A DNA stretch of 64,000 nt, from contig CM060733.1 of assembly GCA_030704615.1 (NCBI GenBank), forward strand, positions 23,746,001 to 23,810,000. The letters run 5' to 3'. Below are positions 25,290 through 36,252 of this stretch, piece after piece (position 1 is the first letter of the stretch; every line of letters begins with the position of its first letter). A model generated the notes under the pieces. It had not been told where the DNA came from and searched no databases. It saw only the letters and a program-made list of their open reading frames with translations. Made by a program: the position numbers and the translations under genes. This DNA is from Takakia lepidozioides. Taxonomy: Eukaryota > Streptophyta > Takakiopsida > Takakiales > Takakiaceae.

Positions 25290-25750
25290 ACTCATGTTGT
25301 AGGTATTGTGTTGTAATTGGAACTTATTTTCATGGAGGGTATAGATTCACCTTTGACATTTTTATAGTTAACTTCCCAACCATCCGTTGATAGAGCTGGG
25401 TGTCGGTGCTCCCATGTCAATCTTGAGTTTGAGCCCAAAGAGCATAGGTGTGACTGTCGCATTGCATTGCCCATATCCAAATTCTTCCAGGATTTGGGTT
25501 GCGTAGCCTGTTTGAGTCACAGTGATCCCTTTAGGTCGAAAGAATATTCAAGCCCAAGAGACAGCTTTACTAGACCCATGTCTGTCATCTCAAAGCATTT
25601 CTTGATCTCCAACCGTATCCATTGCAGCTTATTGTCGTGGTTACCAATAAGGTAGACCTCGTCTACATATAGCATGAGTAGCAATTTTGTCTCCTTCTCT
25701 AAAATAATACAAGTTTCCATCCTGAGTTGGTGTCCCTTCATCAACAAATC
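25290..25750 (-). pseudogene. Ty1/copia reverse transcriptase fragment
   Basis: Minus-strand translation gives LLLMLYVDEVYLIGNH, where the catalytic YVDD box has become YVDE. Then come MTDMGLVKLSLGLEY and, further on, FGYGQCNATVTPMLFGLKL, the segment leading to RNase H. It lies upstream of the integrase fragment on the minus strand, the reverse of the copia order, so the two fragments come from different copies or a rearranged one. Confidence 0.6.
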
Positions 25751-26192
25751 GAGTTTTCATGATCGAAGTTTTATCTTTTTCAGAATAGGCCCAATAAATG
25801 GCAGGCTGATGCATCGTTTGAACTTTGTTCGAAATATCTGCATGTTGTTTTGATCAAGACCCAACTTGACAGCTGGAACAGATCACAAAACAAGTGATAA
25901 TAAAAGGAGAGGCAACATACGAGAGATGATTGTGTGGGGAACATGGGCTAAAACCAAAATAGAGCTATTTTGCAAAATCCAATAATAGAAATAGGTGCCA
26001 AGTTGGCCATTGAGAAGGACTACACAACTACTTCAAAGCACATTGCCATCTACATTTGTCTCGTTTGGCGACTGATAAACAATCTAATCATCCGGTTCAG
26101 TGCGTCTATTTAATCTACTTTTGTCGGTCTTTCTGTCTCATAGTATGGACAAATAAACTTTGGACTTAGACTAAAGTTGAGCAGGTATATAT

Positions 26193-26213
26193 ATATATAT
26201 ATATCTGGCGCAC
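26193..26213. repeat. (TA)n microsatellite
   Basis: A run of about ten TA dinucleotides lies in a region without genes. Confidence 0.8.
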
Positions 26214-26796
26214 TAGTGTTGAGACCCAATCACATGATAAAGTTTGGTGGACATGACTTGGGTTGGGCCAACAACTCACCAGTTAACGGCCAAAGCTAGA
26301 ACTGTTAGGTAGCAACTTTGCATGGGTAGTACCCCCGACTCGACCCAAAGTGTTGAAACAATCATTGGTAGCAACTTTGCCAACCAATACTTTGGACCCA
26401 GTATAAGTTTACGTGAGACTTCAACATATAATTTAAATATGACATTAATTTTGTCACTGAATTACTGGTCATTGTTTCCACTATCCTTCCATTATAGATT
26501 ATCATTATTTTATTCTACTTTTTTTTTTATAAAAATGAATATGTGATTGTAAAGAATACCAACTTGTATTAAGAACAATGTATTTTGTTTCATTTTTCAA
26601 AAGTTGATGGTGAGGGGAAAAAAATTAAAACCCTTGAGTGCCTGAAGGCTGCCATAAGGCTTCAATAATGCAATTAAAGCTCCAAAGGGCTTCCTCCTTT
26701 TTTCGAGAAAAAAAAAGAAAAAGAAGAAGAAGAAGATGGCTATCTATTCTACCCGGGTTGGAGATGATAAAATTTCATTGTACTAGATAATGAGCT

Positions 26797-26887
26797 GGGT
26801 AGGGCCCATTCTGCCCTGTAAGTGGCACTGGGCGAGACCGGTAGGCCGAGCCCTGTGGCCGTGCATAGGGCAGAATGGGCCCTACCC
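26797..26887. repeat. Perfect 21-bp inverted repeat with ~49-base loop
   Basis: GGGTAGGGCCCATTCTGCCCT (26797-26817) is exactly reverse-complemented at 26867-26887. The GC-rich arms could form a strong hairpin, or they could be the end of a foldback or MITE-like element. No target duplication was identified. Confidence 0.7.
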
Positions 26888-27489
26888 GACCCGTTCACTG
26901 GCCTTAAAAGCAGGCGTGGCCTATTCTCGCCGCTACGTGGCGCAATATGATTGAGATTCAATTATCCCATATCGATTGCCCAGATTCAGAGCCCCGGAGA
27001 GGATATAAACGAGGCGAGCCTCACAGGGAAGGCGGGAGAGTTGATGACTGATGGCTCACGACATGGGCCTTAGTGGTAGCTCTGCCGTCCTCTGTGCGTA
27101 ATCGGCCATCCCTGTCGATTCTGCCCTGGGTGGCTGATTCGGCCTAAGATTAGGCTAAAAAATTGGCAAAACACGCCACACCTGCTTTCAACATTAGGTT
27201 GTTCACCACCTACCAAGAGTCTAAAAAAACGTCCAAGACCTGAGATCCGTATAACAGGTGCGCCTCTACCTCTCTCTCTTTACAGATATGACGCCTTTGG
27301 AAGGAAGCCTAAATTATAGTGTTTATATTCCAATTTTGTTGATGTCACGTTGATGTCACCATGAACCTCTTGTCCTTTATCCAAAGCTCCCAGGCTGGAA
27401 CATGCATTGAAAACAGATATGAAGGTGACCTTCTGGATGATGACCCTCAATCAATACTACTAAAATACTACGAAACACACTCGCACCTT

Positions 27490-27740
27490 ACAAATGGATC
27501 GTGCCGGACTTCCGGGTTGTCTGGGTTAATATTTTGCGGGTTAGGGGATGAGGGTGGGTGATTGGGGACATCGGGGTATTGGGGGAATGAGCAGGAGTGT
27601 GAGGGGTGGTAGAGCCATGTGAGGTAGGTATGGCTGGGTTGGATCCGGTCATTTGGGAGGGGGTAGAGTGGTCAGGTGAAAGGGGGTAGGTGTTAGCATT
27701 TAGAGGGTCAGGGGGAGCTTTATGTGTTGCCATCATACTG
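27490..27740 (-). mobile_element. Possible LINE fragment (Pro/Thr-rich leader)
   Basis: The minus-strand frame is rich in Pro, Thr, Ser and His (SPDHSTPSQMTGSNPAIPTS), with the same C-rich composition and style as the Pro-rich leader of the LINE at 42.7-43.0 kb and 32.6 kb. No catalytic domain is present. It ends about 150 bp before the gypsy LTR. Confidence 0.3.
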
Positions 27741-27893
27741 AGAATAGAAGGGGTTGGGTTTGATCTATATTGAGGGAGAAGGTCTTGGATGTGATGTGGA
27801 AAGAGTTTGCATGGTAGATCGCACTCAAGAGTATATTGTACCTTATAGTTGCATACTTTAGACTCTGTGTCTAGTATTGCACATGCTGTTAGG

Positions 27894-28533
27894 TGTCACG
27901 GACATAGCTCAGATGAACTTACCAGGAGTAAATACCATAAGTTACCAAGTTACCATGTTATCGGAAGTTACCATGACTTACCGTGATTTATCTTGATTTA
28001 CCATTACTTATCAAGTTATCGGAAGTTTATCAAATTATCAAGAGTAACTTGGGAAACTGCTCAGGAAGCTTCATTTGGAGGAAATTTATCCATCAAGATA
28101 CCTCCTTAGTTTAAGGAAGTTTCTCCATCGAGAAACCTTTGTTTAATCTTGGAAATTTCTCCAGCAATAAACCTCCATAGGGGAAGCTTCTTATGGAAGC
28201 TTCTTAATGGCCAATATATGTAGGAGGCGAGACTGGACACTCTTCAGTCTCGCCAACACAACTTCAAGCTACTTTTGTTCCAAGTCCAGTACTTCAGTCC
28301 AGCTTCCAGTATCCAGTCCAGTTTCCAGTATCTGGTATTCCAGTCCAGTTTCCAGCATTCCAGTATCCGAGTCGAGTTCCAGTATTTTGTACTCTTGTCC
28401 ATTGTTATAAAGATCATATTTGATTCATGTTCACCTACCATGCATTCGGCCACGCCGACCTTGACTTCTTGTCTAGTCTTGTACCTCTAGTCTGATCTCT
28501 TGTTTGTGTTCTGTCATGTTCTTGTCCTTGACA
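27894..28533 (+). repeat. 5' LTR of the Ty3/gypsy element (640 bp)
   Basis: The LTR starts TGTCACGGACATAG and ends CTTGTCCTTGACA. It matches, in inverse orientation, the LTR at 39579-41025 once the CACTA insertion there is removed (about 636 bp). Purine-poor repeats of a CCAGTATCC/CAGTCCAG motif lie at 28285-28385. The five bases before it are TTAGG; the base group after the partner LTR, read in element sense, is CTAGG, close to a 5-bp target duplication. The primer-binding site should lie just after 28533 (GTTTGGCGAGACTAAAG); I do not recognise the tRNA. Confidence 0.8.
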
Positions 28534-28571
28534 GTTTGGCGAGACTAAAGTTTATTCCTTAGTTAGTTAAG

Positions 28572-29600
28572 ATGGAAGGTACATTTGCGGAAATGTTCGC
28601 CACATTGCAGAGTGTTTAGCTCCAGATGCAAGAACTTCGTACATCTACCGCCCAATTGCAAGCTGATCAGTCTCAAGATCTTGGCAACGCTCTCCACAAT
28701 TTGCAACAACAAATTTCAGAGTTAAAGGAGTCGTACAATGGATCTTCAGCCATACGAGTCCCTACTGCAACAGCTCCTACTGCAACGGTTCATCTTCAAC
28801 AGATTACGAGAGAACCAAAGATCAGCACGCCCGAGAAATTTGATGGGACGAGATCAAGATTTCGCGGTTCTGTTCAACAAGTACAACTGTTCCTGCGACT
28901 ACATCCACAACGCTACCCCGATGAAGGTATTCAAATGGGATTCGTGGGCACCCTTTTATCAGGCACTGCCCTATCTTGGTTTGCACCGCTATTGGAAATA
29001 AATTCGCATTTATTATATAATTTTGAAGCATTCATGTCGGAGTTCACTGCAACGTTTGGAGCGAATGATAGAGAGAGAGTTGAAGAAACAAAGATGCGAA
29101 ATTTTCGACAAGGAGCACGTCCTGCTTCGGTTTATGCTGTCGAATTTCGACAACTTGCGTGCGACCTCGGCTAGAATGAGAAGAGCTTCATTAGTTAGTT
29201 TTGATGTGGACTAAAAGATGATGTAAAAGATTTAGTGCTGACAATGTCAAACGTGAGCACACTGAGTGAATTCATCACCCAAGTCATTGCATGCGATAAT
29301 CGTTTGTTCGAAAGACGTCAAGAGAAGCGATCTGGATGGCCGACGATGCATCATGTCACTGCTACTACAACACCAAACACAACGATCCATTAGACATCCA
29401 GTAGTGATCCTATGCATATTGATGCTGTCTGATTCAAACCATTGATGCCACAAGAAAAACAAAGACGGCGCTTGAATGGATTATGCCTCTATTGCGGAGA
29501 AAAAGATCACATAGCATTAAACTGCCCAACAAGAATAGATTCAAAGCTCGGGGCACAACTCAAGTGTTCGATACGAGGAGGTCGTAAAACGAAGATGTAT
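28572..29600 (+). pseudogene. Ty3/gypsy gag, broken
   Basis: The start region reads EGTFAEMFATLQSV and is interrupted by a TAG at 28617. Then follow a coiled-coil stretch (28626-28730) and a gag/retrotransposon capsid block around LSGTALSWFAPLLE and FEAFMSEFTATFG. The frame breaks near 29174. A CCHC zinc knuckle (CLYCGEKDHIALNC, about 29484-29525) ends it. The region would form the virus-like particle and bind RNA. Stops and frameshifts make it non-functional. Confidence 0.75.
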
Positions 29601-29709
29601 AGTCACAGTAGGGACCACGCGGCTGGACACCACAAATTCTTTACCAAAAAAATGTCTTTTTCTACCTCCAGACCCTGCACCTTGCTTCACAGTTCCGGTA
29701 AAAATCAGA

Positions 29710-32187
29710 GTGCAAAATCGAGATATCGTTGTGGAAGCACTTTTGGACTCAGGAGCTTCAGCTTGTTTTATGGACAAAAACTTTGCGAAACAACACAATT
29801 TAACGCTCGTAAAGAAAAAACTCTTGGCCCCCGTTGAAATCATCGATGGACGACCGTTAGCATTAGGAAATGTGGACCATGAAACTCGACCACTTGAAGT
29901 GAAGCTTAAAGATCAAGCATCACATATTGTATTCAATGTCATCCAGCCTCCAACGAATCCTGTGATCCTTAGACTTCCTTGGTTCGTACTTCACAATCCC
30001 GACATCGATTGGCGATTGCGAAAAATTTCTACAAGACAAAAATGTATAAATATCAAAGATATTCAACCCCTATTCCTTGGAGCTAGAGCTTTCATGAGAG
30101 CTACAAAAAAGGAGGTGACATTTGCACTTTATGCGACTCCGATCAAGACCACAACAGACAAAAGTACTTCAACATTACCCACTCAATATCAAGATTTCAA
30201 AGATGTCTTCGAGAAGAAAAATGCAGACATATTGCCAGAACATCGACCTTATGACTGTGCAATTAAGTTAAAAGAAGGAGCCCAACCACCATTCGGCCCA
30301 ATCTATAACTTATCCCAGACGGAGTTGGCTGCATTACATGAATACATTGATGAAAATTTGTCGAAGCACTTCATCCGACATTCAAAATCACCCGCGGGGG
30401 CGCTTATTTTGTTTGTGAAAAAGAAGGACGGATCATTACGCATGTGTGTCGACTGTTGCGGTCTCAACAAAGTCACAATCAAGAATCGTTATCCGTTGCC
30501 GCTGATTTCTGGGCTTCTCGACCAACTGGGACGAGCGAAGATTTTCACCAAAATCTACTTGAAAGGAGTTTGTAACCTTATACGGATCAAAGAAGGAGAC
30601 GAATGGAAAACAGCTTTTCGAACAAGGTATGGACATTTTGAATACAATGTTATGACTTTTGGTCTTACAAATGCTCCAGCAATTTTCCAACATATGATGA
30701 ATGACATCTTTCGAGAATTTTTAGATGATTTTGTAGTCATCTATTTGGACGACATTTTGATATTTTCACAGAATGAAGAAGAACATGGCCGCCATGTACG
30801 CCTTGTCCTTGATAAATTAAGATAAATATGACTATATGTCAAGTTAGAGAAATGTCTTTTCTATCAATCTTAGGTCGAATTTCTGGGCTACATTATTTCC
30901 GACAAAGGTGTCTTTATGGATCAGAAGAAAATACAAACCATCATCGAGTGGATTAAACCAACTTCGGTCCGAGATGTACAATGTTTTCTGGGCTTTACAA
31001 ATTTCTATAGAATCTTCATCAATGACTACTCCAAAATTGCTGCACCATTGACACGACTCATAGGGAAGGACAAATTTGTATGGGACGAGAAGGCTGACCA
31101 GACATTTGAAAGGCTGAAGCAGGCATTTACAACGGCTCCAATACTGGTATATGCAGACCCATCTAAACCATTCTTCTTAGAAGCAGATGCATCAGACTTT
31201 GCACTTGGCGCGGTACTCTCTCAGTACGGTACAGATGGCCGACTCCACCCTGTTGGTTTTCGTTCTCGCAAATTTTCCGCTGCGGAGATCAATTATGAAA
31301 TCCATGACAAAGAACTTCTAGCGATTATTGATGTTTTTGAGGAGTGGCGACATCTATTGGAGGGAGCTAAACATCAGGTCACTGCCTATACCGATCACAA
31401 AAACCTCGAATATTTTATGAGTGCTTGTGTTTTGAATCAACGTCAAGCGAGATGGAATATGTCACTAGCAAGGTTTGATTTTGTTATTACCTACCGTCTC
31501 GGACATCTTCAAGGAAAACCAGATGCTCTTTCTCGACGATCGTATCTTGCGCCAAAAGAAGGGGATGCAGCTTTTGACCAACAAAAATCCATCATCTTGA
31601 AACCAGCAAATCTCCAATTGAATATGCTATCCATGTCCACCTATGACGATGCAGAGATCATTAAGGAGATTCAGGAAGCACTGAAGAGCGACCATTTTGC
31701 TACGACACTACGAAGTCAACTAAATCAACATCGAGACAACCCACATGTTACAAACGACTTCGAATTCAAAGATGACTTACTTTACTTCAAGGGACTTCTC
31801 TATGTACCTCCAGGACCTACACGACTTCAAATTTTTCAAACATGTCATGATCTTCCGGCTGCAGAACATTTCGGGTTCAACAAAACATTGGAGTTGATAT
31901 CCAGGGACTATTGATGGCCGCAGATGTGGAAACTCGTGAAAGAATTTATAAGCGACACGTGTGCTAGAGCGAAGGGACCACGACATCGACCTTACGGCCT
32001 TCTTCAACCATTACCCATTCTCAAGGGTCCATGGTCGTCCGTGTCTATGGACTTTATTACGGACCTTCCAATTTCCAAAACCACCGATTCAATCCTTGTT
32101 ACTGTAGATCGTTTTACGAAGATGACACATTTCATTCCATGTAATAAGACGGTTATCGGCGAGGAAACTGCAAAACTCTTCCTCAAC
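29710..32187 (+). pseudogene. Ty3/gypsy pol, left part: protease, reverse transcriptase, RNase H, N-terminal integrase
   Basis: Domains in order are: aspartic protease (LLDSGAS, about 29740-29760); reverse transcriptase with [32 protein letters not shown] and YLDD (30742-30753); RNase H (LEADASDFALGAVLSQ, about 31180); and integrase core (SMDFITDLPISKTTDS, VDRFTKMTHFIPC, about 32045-32140). In motif A of the reverse transcriptase the expected catalytic Asp is Tyr (FTKIYLKG). A stop near 30824 and a TGA at 31912 break the frame. Coding stops abruptly at ~32187 (GEETAKLFLN), where the sequence switches to the LINE. The missing C-terminal part lies inverted at 42.54 kb. Confidence 0.85.
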
Positions 32188-35100
32188 TCCAAAAACTCCA
32201 CACATACCCTATACAACACCTCATCTTCTTACTAATTATCACCATCTCCCCAATTCCCTCTATATGCAATGACTACCTTGAAAGCCAGTCAGACACAGAC
32301 ATATGCTCGTTATTACAGCAATTACATAACCTACCTCCGCTGCCCCACAACTATCTAGCACCCCCACACTATTTACATAATCTCCATGAATTTCTTAATC
32401 TACTGCAAGCCAAACCCAGGGTAGTACACAAGCTGTTGGGTGAACGTCTAGCACATCAAACTGCAGCCCCACAAGAACTAGATGTCATTACTAGCCAATT
32501 CCCATTCCTATCCGAGAATATTCTCAAAGCAACCATACAAGCCACGAGAAACATCCCAAGATATCAACCCGTACCCATGCCAGTGCCGCCTACCCCACCT
32601 AACACGAACAGCCCTATCTGATCACCACCCCCAGAACTCCCGGGACCCCCCAGTCCCTCGCACCCCCCTCCTCACAAAATACACACGCACTCCACATACT
32701 TACCTGGAATGTAGGATCATTGGCCACCAGCATTCAAAGCCTAATCCACCTCACATACCCTACTCCTCCGCATATCCTCCTACTACAAGAAACCAAACTC
32801 AATGCACAAAACTCCAATAGTTCATATATTATCAAACTCATCCCAACTTACTATATGCAATATGACAACCCGCTAACAGCAGCCCAATGTCTAACCAGGC
32901 GCTCCACGCCATACCATCCTACCCGTGGTGGAGTGCTTTCGGCATCCTCCGCACACATCACTCCCCCAATACCACGGTAAAAATACCTGTCGATCTCCCC
33001 CTACGATCACACCTCCAAATCACCCAACTACACCTCCCCGCACTCCCCATTATTATCCTCATACACTTATACATGCCGTCACACACGAATGACCTTCCAC
33101 TGATTCTAGATATCTTACTTACCATATCCAAAACACTTAATCAACCCTTAAGCCACCCCCAACACTTTATCCTTGCAGGTGACTTTAACTGAGATATTGC
33201 CCTGCTAGGCCACACATACAAAGGTATACACAAATCTCCATCTGCAATAGATTGCGAATGGGCAAAAATCACCCAAGCACACCAACTCCGGTATATACCA
33301 GCCAATCACCACTACTCTAGACAAGAGGGACTTAACTACTCCTCCCTAAGCCTCCTCGACGGTTTCTATCTAAAAACACAAAATGTGATCCCAACATACC
33401 TTAACAGTCATGTACATATTAACAGTTTATGCAACTCAGACCACTACCCTGTCTCTATAACACTACCACCATCACTCATCCCCTTTCGACCTATACCAGC
33501 CATTCATGCCGCAGCACCTCAATCGAGAATCCTCTCTCCACTTCCCCAAGAAAACATAGCCGTTTTTCTAAAAAACTTTCAACCCACATCTTCACATCTC
33601 ATGATACAACTATCAGACATACTCACAGATGCAAACATTACACAATCCCTGAACCAAACATGGACCAACTTCGAGATCATAGTCACAACTTTAATGCAAG
33701 AAATGACCAAGCACGTCATCTCCGCTTGTTTTGCACCCCCAGAACTCCCGCAAACCACACATTCCAAGCAAAACGGAGGATACCTTAACCGCACACAGAA
33801 ATGCTCATGGACCTCACGCCTTAACACATACCATACAATCACACGCACCCTCACTATTATTTCCACCACCACCTCCGTACACCCAGGGAATAACTGGACA
33901 ACAGACCCTCATATTACTTGTTTAAACACCTTAGTACCATGCCAAGCACTTATGCCCCCGCCCGACAACCCCCATAACCTTCCTAACTGGGTAGCCGATC
34001 TCTCCAAAATTGGAAGAGACGCTAAGAAAGCCGCGTACAAAATCACTAAACAGAAAGTTATCAACAATCACAAAAAAATTGTCGCCTCCTTCAACCAATT
34101 GCTCCACGACCACCCCAAGAATGCTCACAAAGCCATTTTTAACCTGGCCCTCAACCCACCCATCAACTGTCTTAAACATTGGTCGGGTCACCTGCTAACC
34201 AACCCACAAGACATCAAACACGAAATATGGTCACAAGCATCCTTAACATACACACCCACAGTTACAAACTGCTTACACCCAAATCTCCACACTGCCAATT
34301 GCATATGTAAAGTTAAACACCATCCATGGCACGACATAGACGACTTTTCAATAGATAACAGGGGCTCTTCAACAGACCGTATTACAGACCTATTCACAAT
34401 TGATGTATATGAGTCATGTCTAAAAAAACCATCTAAATCTAAAGCACTAGGCCCGGATCTTATCCCAAATGCCATACTTCAAGCATTGGATCCTCAACTC
34501 CATTACCTTCTATACAAATTTTTCCATTTATGCTACAAACTACAACGTATCCCACACTCCTGGAAACACAGTCAAACCATCATACTCTTAAAAAAAGGCG
34601 ACCCTACGGATCTTAGCAACTACAGACCTATCGCACTGGCCAACACCATATACAAATTATTTACCGGCACGCTCACCACAATGCTAAACTATGGCAAGCA
34701 ACACCAGATCCTCAGTGACCCTCAAGAAGGATTTTGTGCCACAGGTAATACAACCCGACAAATCCAACTAATCGGTAACATATACACAAACAGTACCACA
34801 GAATATTTTGGCGCATACTACGGCTCCACCCCACCCATCCCCATTCTTCGGGGCACTATTCAAGGTGACACCTTAAGCCCTTACTTATTTATTATCTTCC
34901 TAGAACCCCTACTCAGGTGGCTCACCCGAGGTAAGCTTGGGTATCATTACAAAACCTCCCCAAGCGACATCTCAGCCGTTGCCAATGCAGATGACCTAGC
35001 CATCCTTGCACATAAACCACAACACCTAAACCGACAAGTCACTAAGCTATCCAGATTCAACCAATGGTTAGATATGGAACTTAGTCTTCACAAATGTGCC

Positions 35101-35660
35101 ATTACAGCCGCCACACACCAAAGTCGACTTACCAAAACTGCCGTGGCATCTCATTGTAAACTCTATGTACACTACCAAAATGCACCATTTCCCTTTCTAG
35201 GCCCAGATGAACCGTACACTTACCTAGGTATCCAATTAGTACCTTCTCTCACCTGGCACATCCAGAAGAAATCTACGACATCCAAATTAACTACCAAAAG
35301 CCTAGCCTTGCTTAAAGCTCCGATCGCCATTCGCCCCAAACTATCAAATTAAACAGTATTACAAACACAAATTCAATACTCATTCCACGCCGCCCCCTTC
35401 TCCATACCCGACGTCAAAAAACTCGATAAGAAAATTATTCATCTTACCAAGCGTGTATGTGGATTACCTACTAGTGCCCGGCCTAATGCCCTTACACAAC
35501 TCCCAACCGACAACTATAGCATCGGCTCCAGCCCCCTAATCATCTCATACGCCAGGACATTAGGGACACAATTAAAAAAAGCGCTCAACGACCCTGGTCG
35601 GCTAGGTATCATCTACCTAAAACATGTTAAGCTTATAATTCCAACTAAAGTCTCTATAAA
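32188..35660 (+). mobile_element. LINE (non-LTR retrotransposon), 3' part: endonuclease and reverse transcriptase
   Basis: Apurinic-type endonuclease pieces appear in order: TWNVGSLATS and LLLQETKL (32.70-32.79 kb), AGDFN followed by a TGA (33.18-33.19 kb), and LCNSDHYPVS (33.43 kb). A long open frame (33385-35352) then holds the reverse transcriptase: KALGPDLIPNAILQ, LLKKGDPTDLSNYRPIALAN, GTIQGDTLSPYLF (about 34.85 kb) and ANADD (34981-34995). The block that should carry motif A between TTRQIQL and NIYTNSTT (near 34.77 kb) is missing. After the stop at 35352 LINE-like coding continues to about 35.65 kb and ends at a (TCA)n tail. ORF1 and the 5' part are absent here and lie inverted at 42.5-46.9 kb. 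Confidence 0.8.
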
Positions 35661-36070
35661 TAACTCATCATCATCATCATCATCTTTTTCTTCTTATTTT
35701 ATTGCAGCGCACAGCTCACTTTTGACTTGGACTTTTGGCCTAAATTGGGACCAAATTTGAAGTACGACAATATTAAAATTTAATTAATTAATCTTATTAA
35801 TCTTATTAAAATAAATATATATTATCTAGTTAATTGTCTCAGAGAGTTACGTTTTTGGCCGGAGTCTTCTCTCTCTCTCTCAAACGATTAACTAGATTAT
35901 GTTTATTTATTTAATAAGATTTATTTATTAATTCAATAAAATTCAATATTGTCGTACTTCAAGTTTGGTCAAAGTCCAAATCAAAAGTGACTTGTGTGCT
36001 GCAATAAAATAAGATGATGATGATGATGTTATTTATAGAGACTTTGGTTGGAATTATATCTCTAAGCTCA
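35640..36070. repeat. Large foldback: two LINE 3' tails facing each other
   Basis: The arms 35641-35800 and about 35930-36066 are reverse complements with some gaps: AAAGTCTCTATAAATAAC then (TCA)n then TTATTTTATTGCAGC on the left, mirrored on the right. The AT-rich centre also repeats CTAGTTAAT and TTAACTAG. Both LINE tails plus the sequence beyond them are duplicated in inverse, so this is more than two chance insertions. A stem this long should form a cruciform or double-stranded RNA if transcribed. Confidence 0.7.
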
Positions 36071-36252
36071 ACATATGCACTACTGCAAGCACCTTCCAAA
36101 CCCAATCAGTCAAAAGCCCTTTGGGGTGGAGTTACGTCTACTTTGGCAAGAGTCTTTTTCTCTTCCTCCAACACACGAGTGCAGAATTGAATCTAAATAT
36201 TACTTCTAATATATTAACTCATCTTCTTCTTAGCGTGTATGTGTGTGTACAA

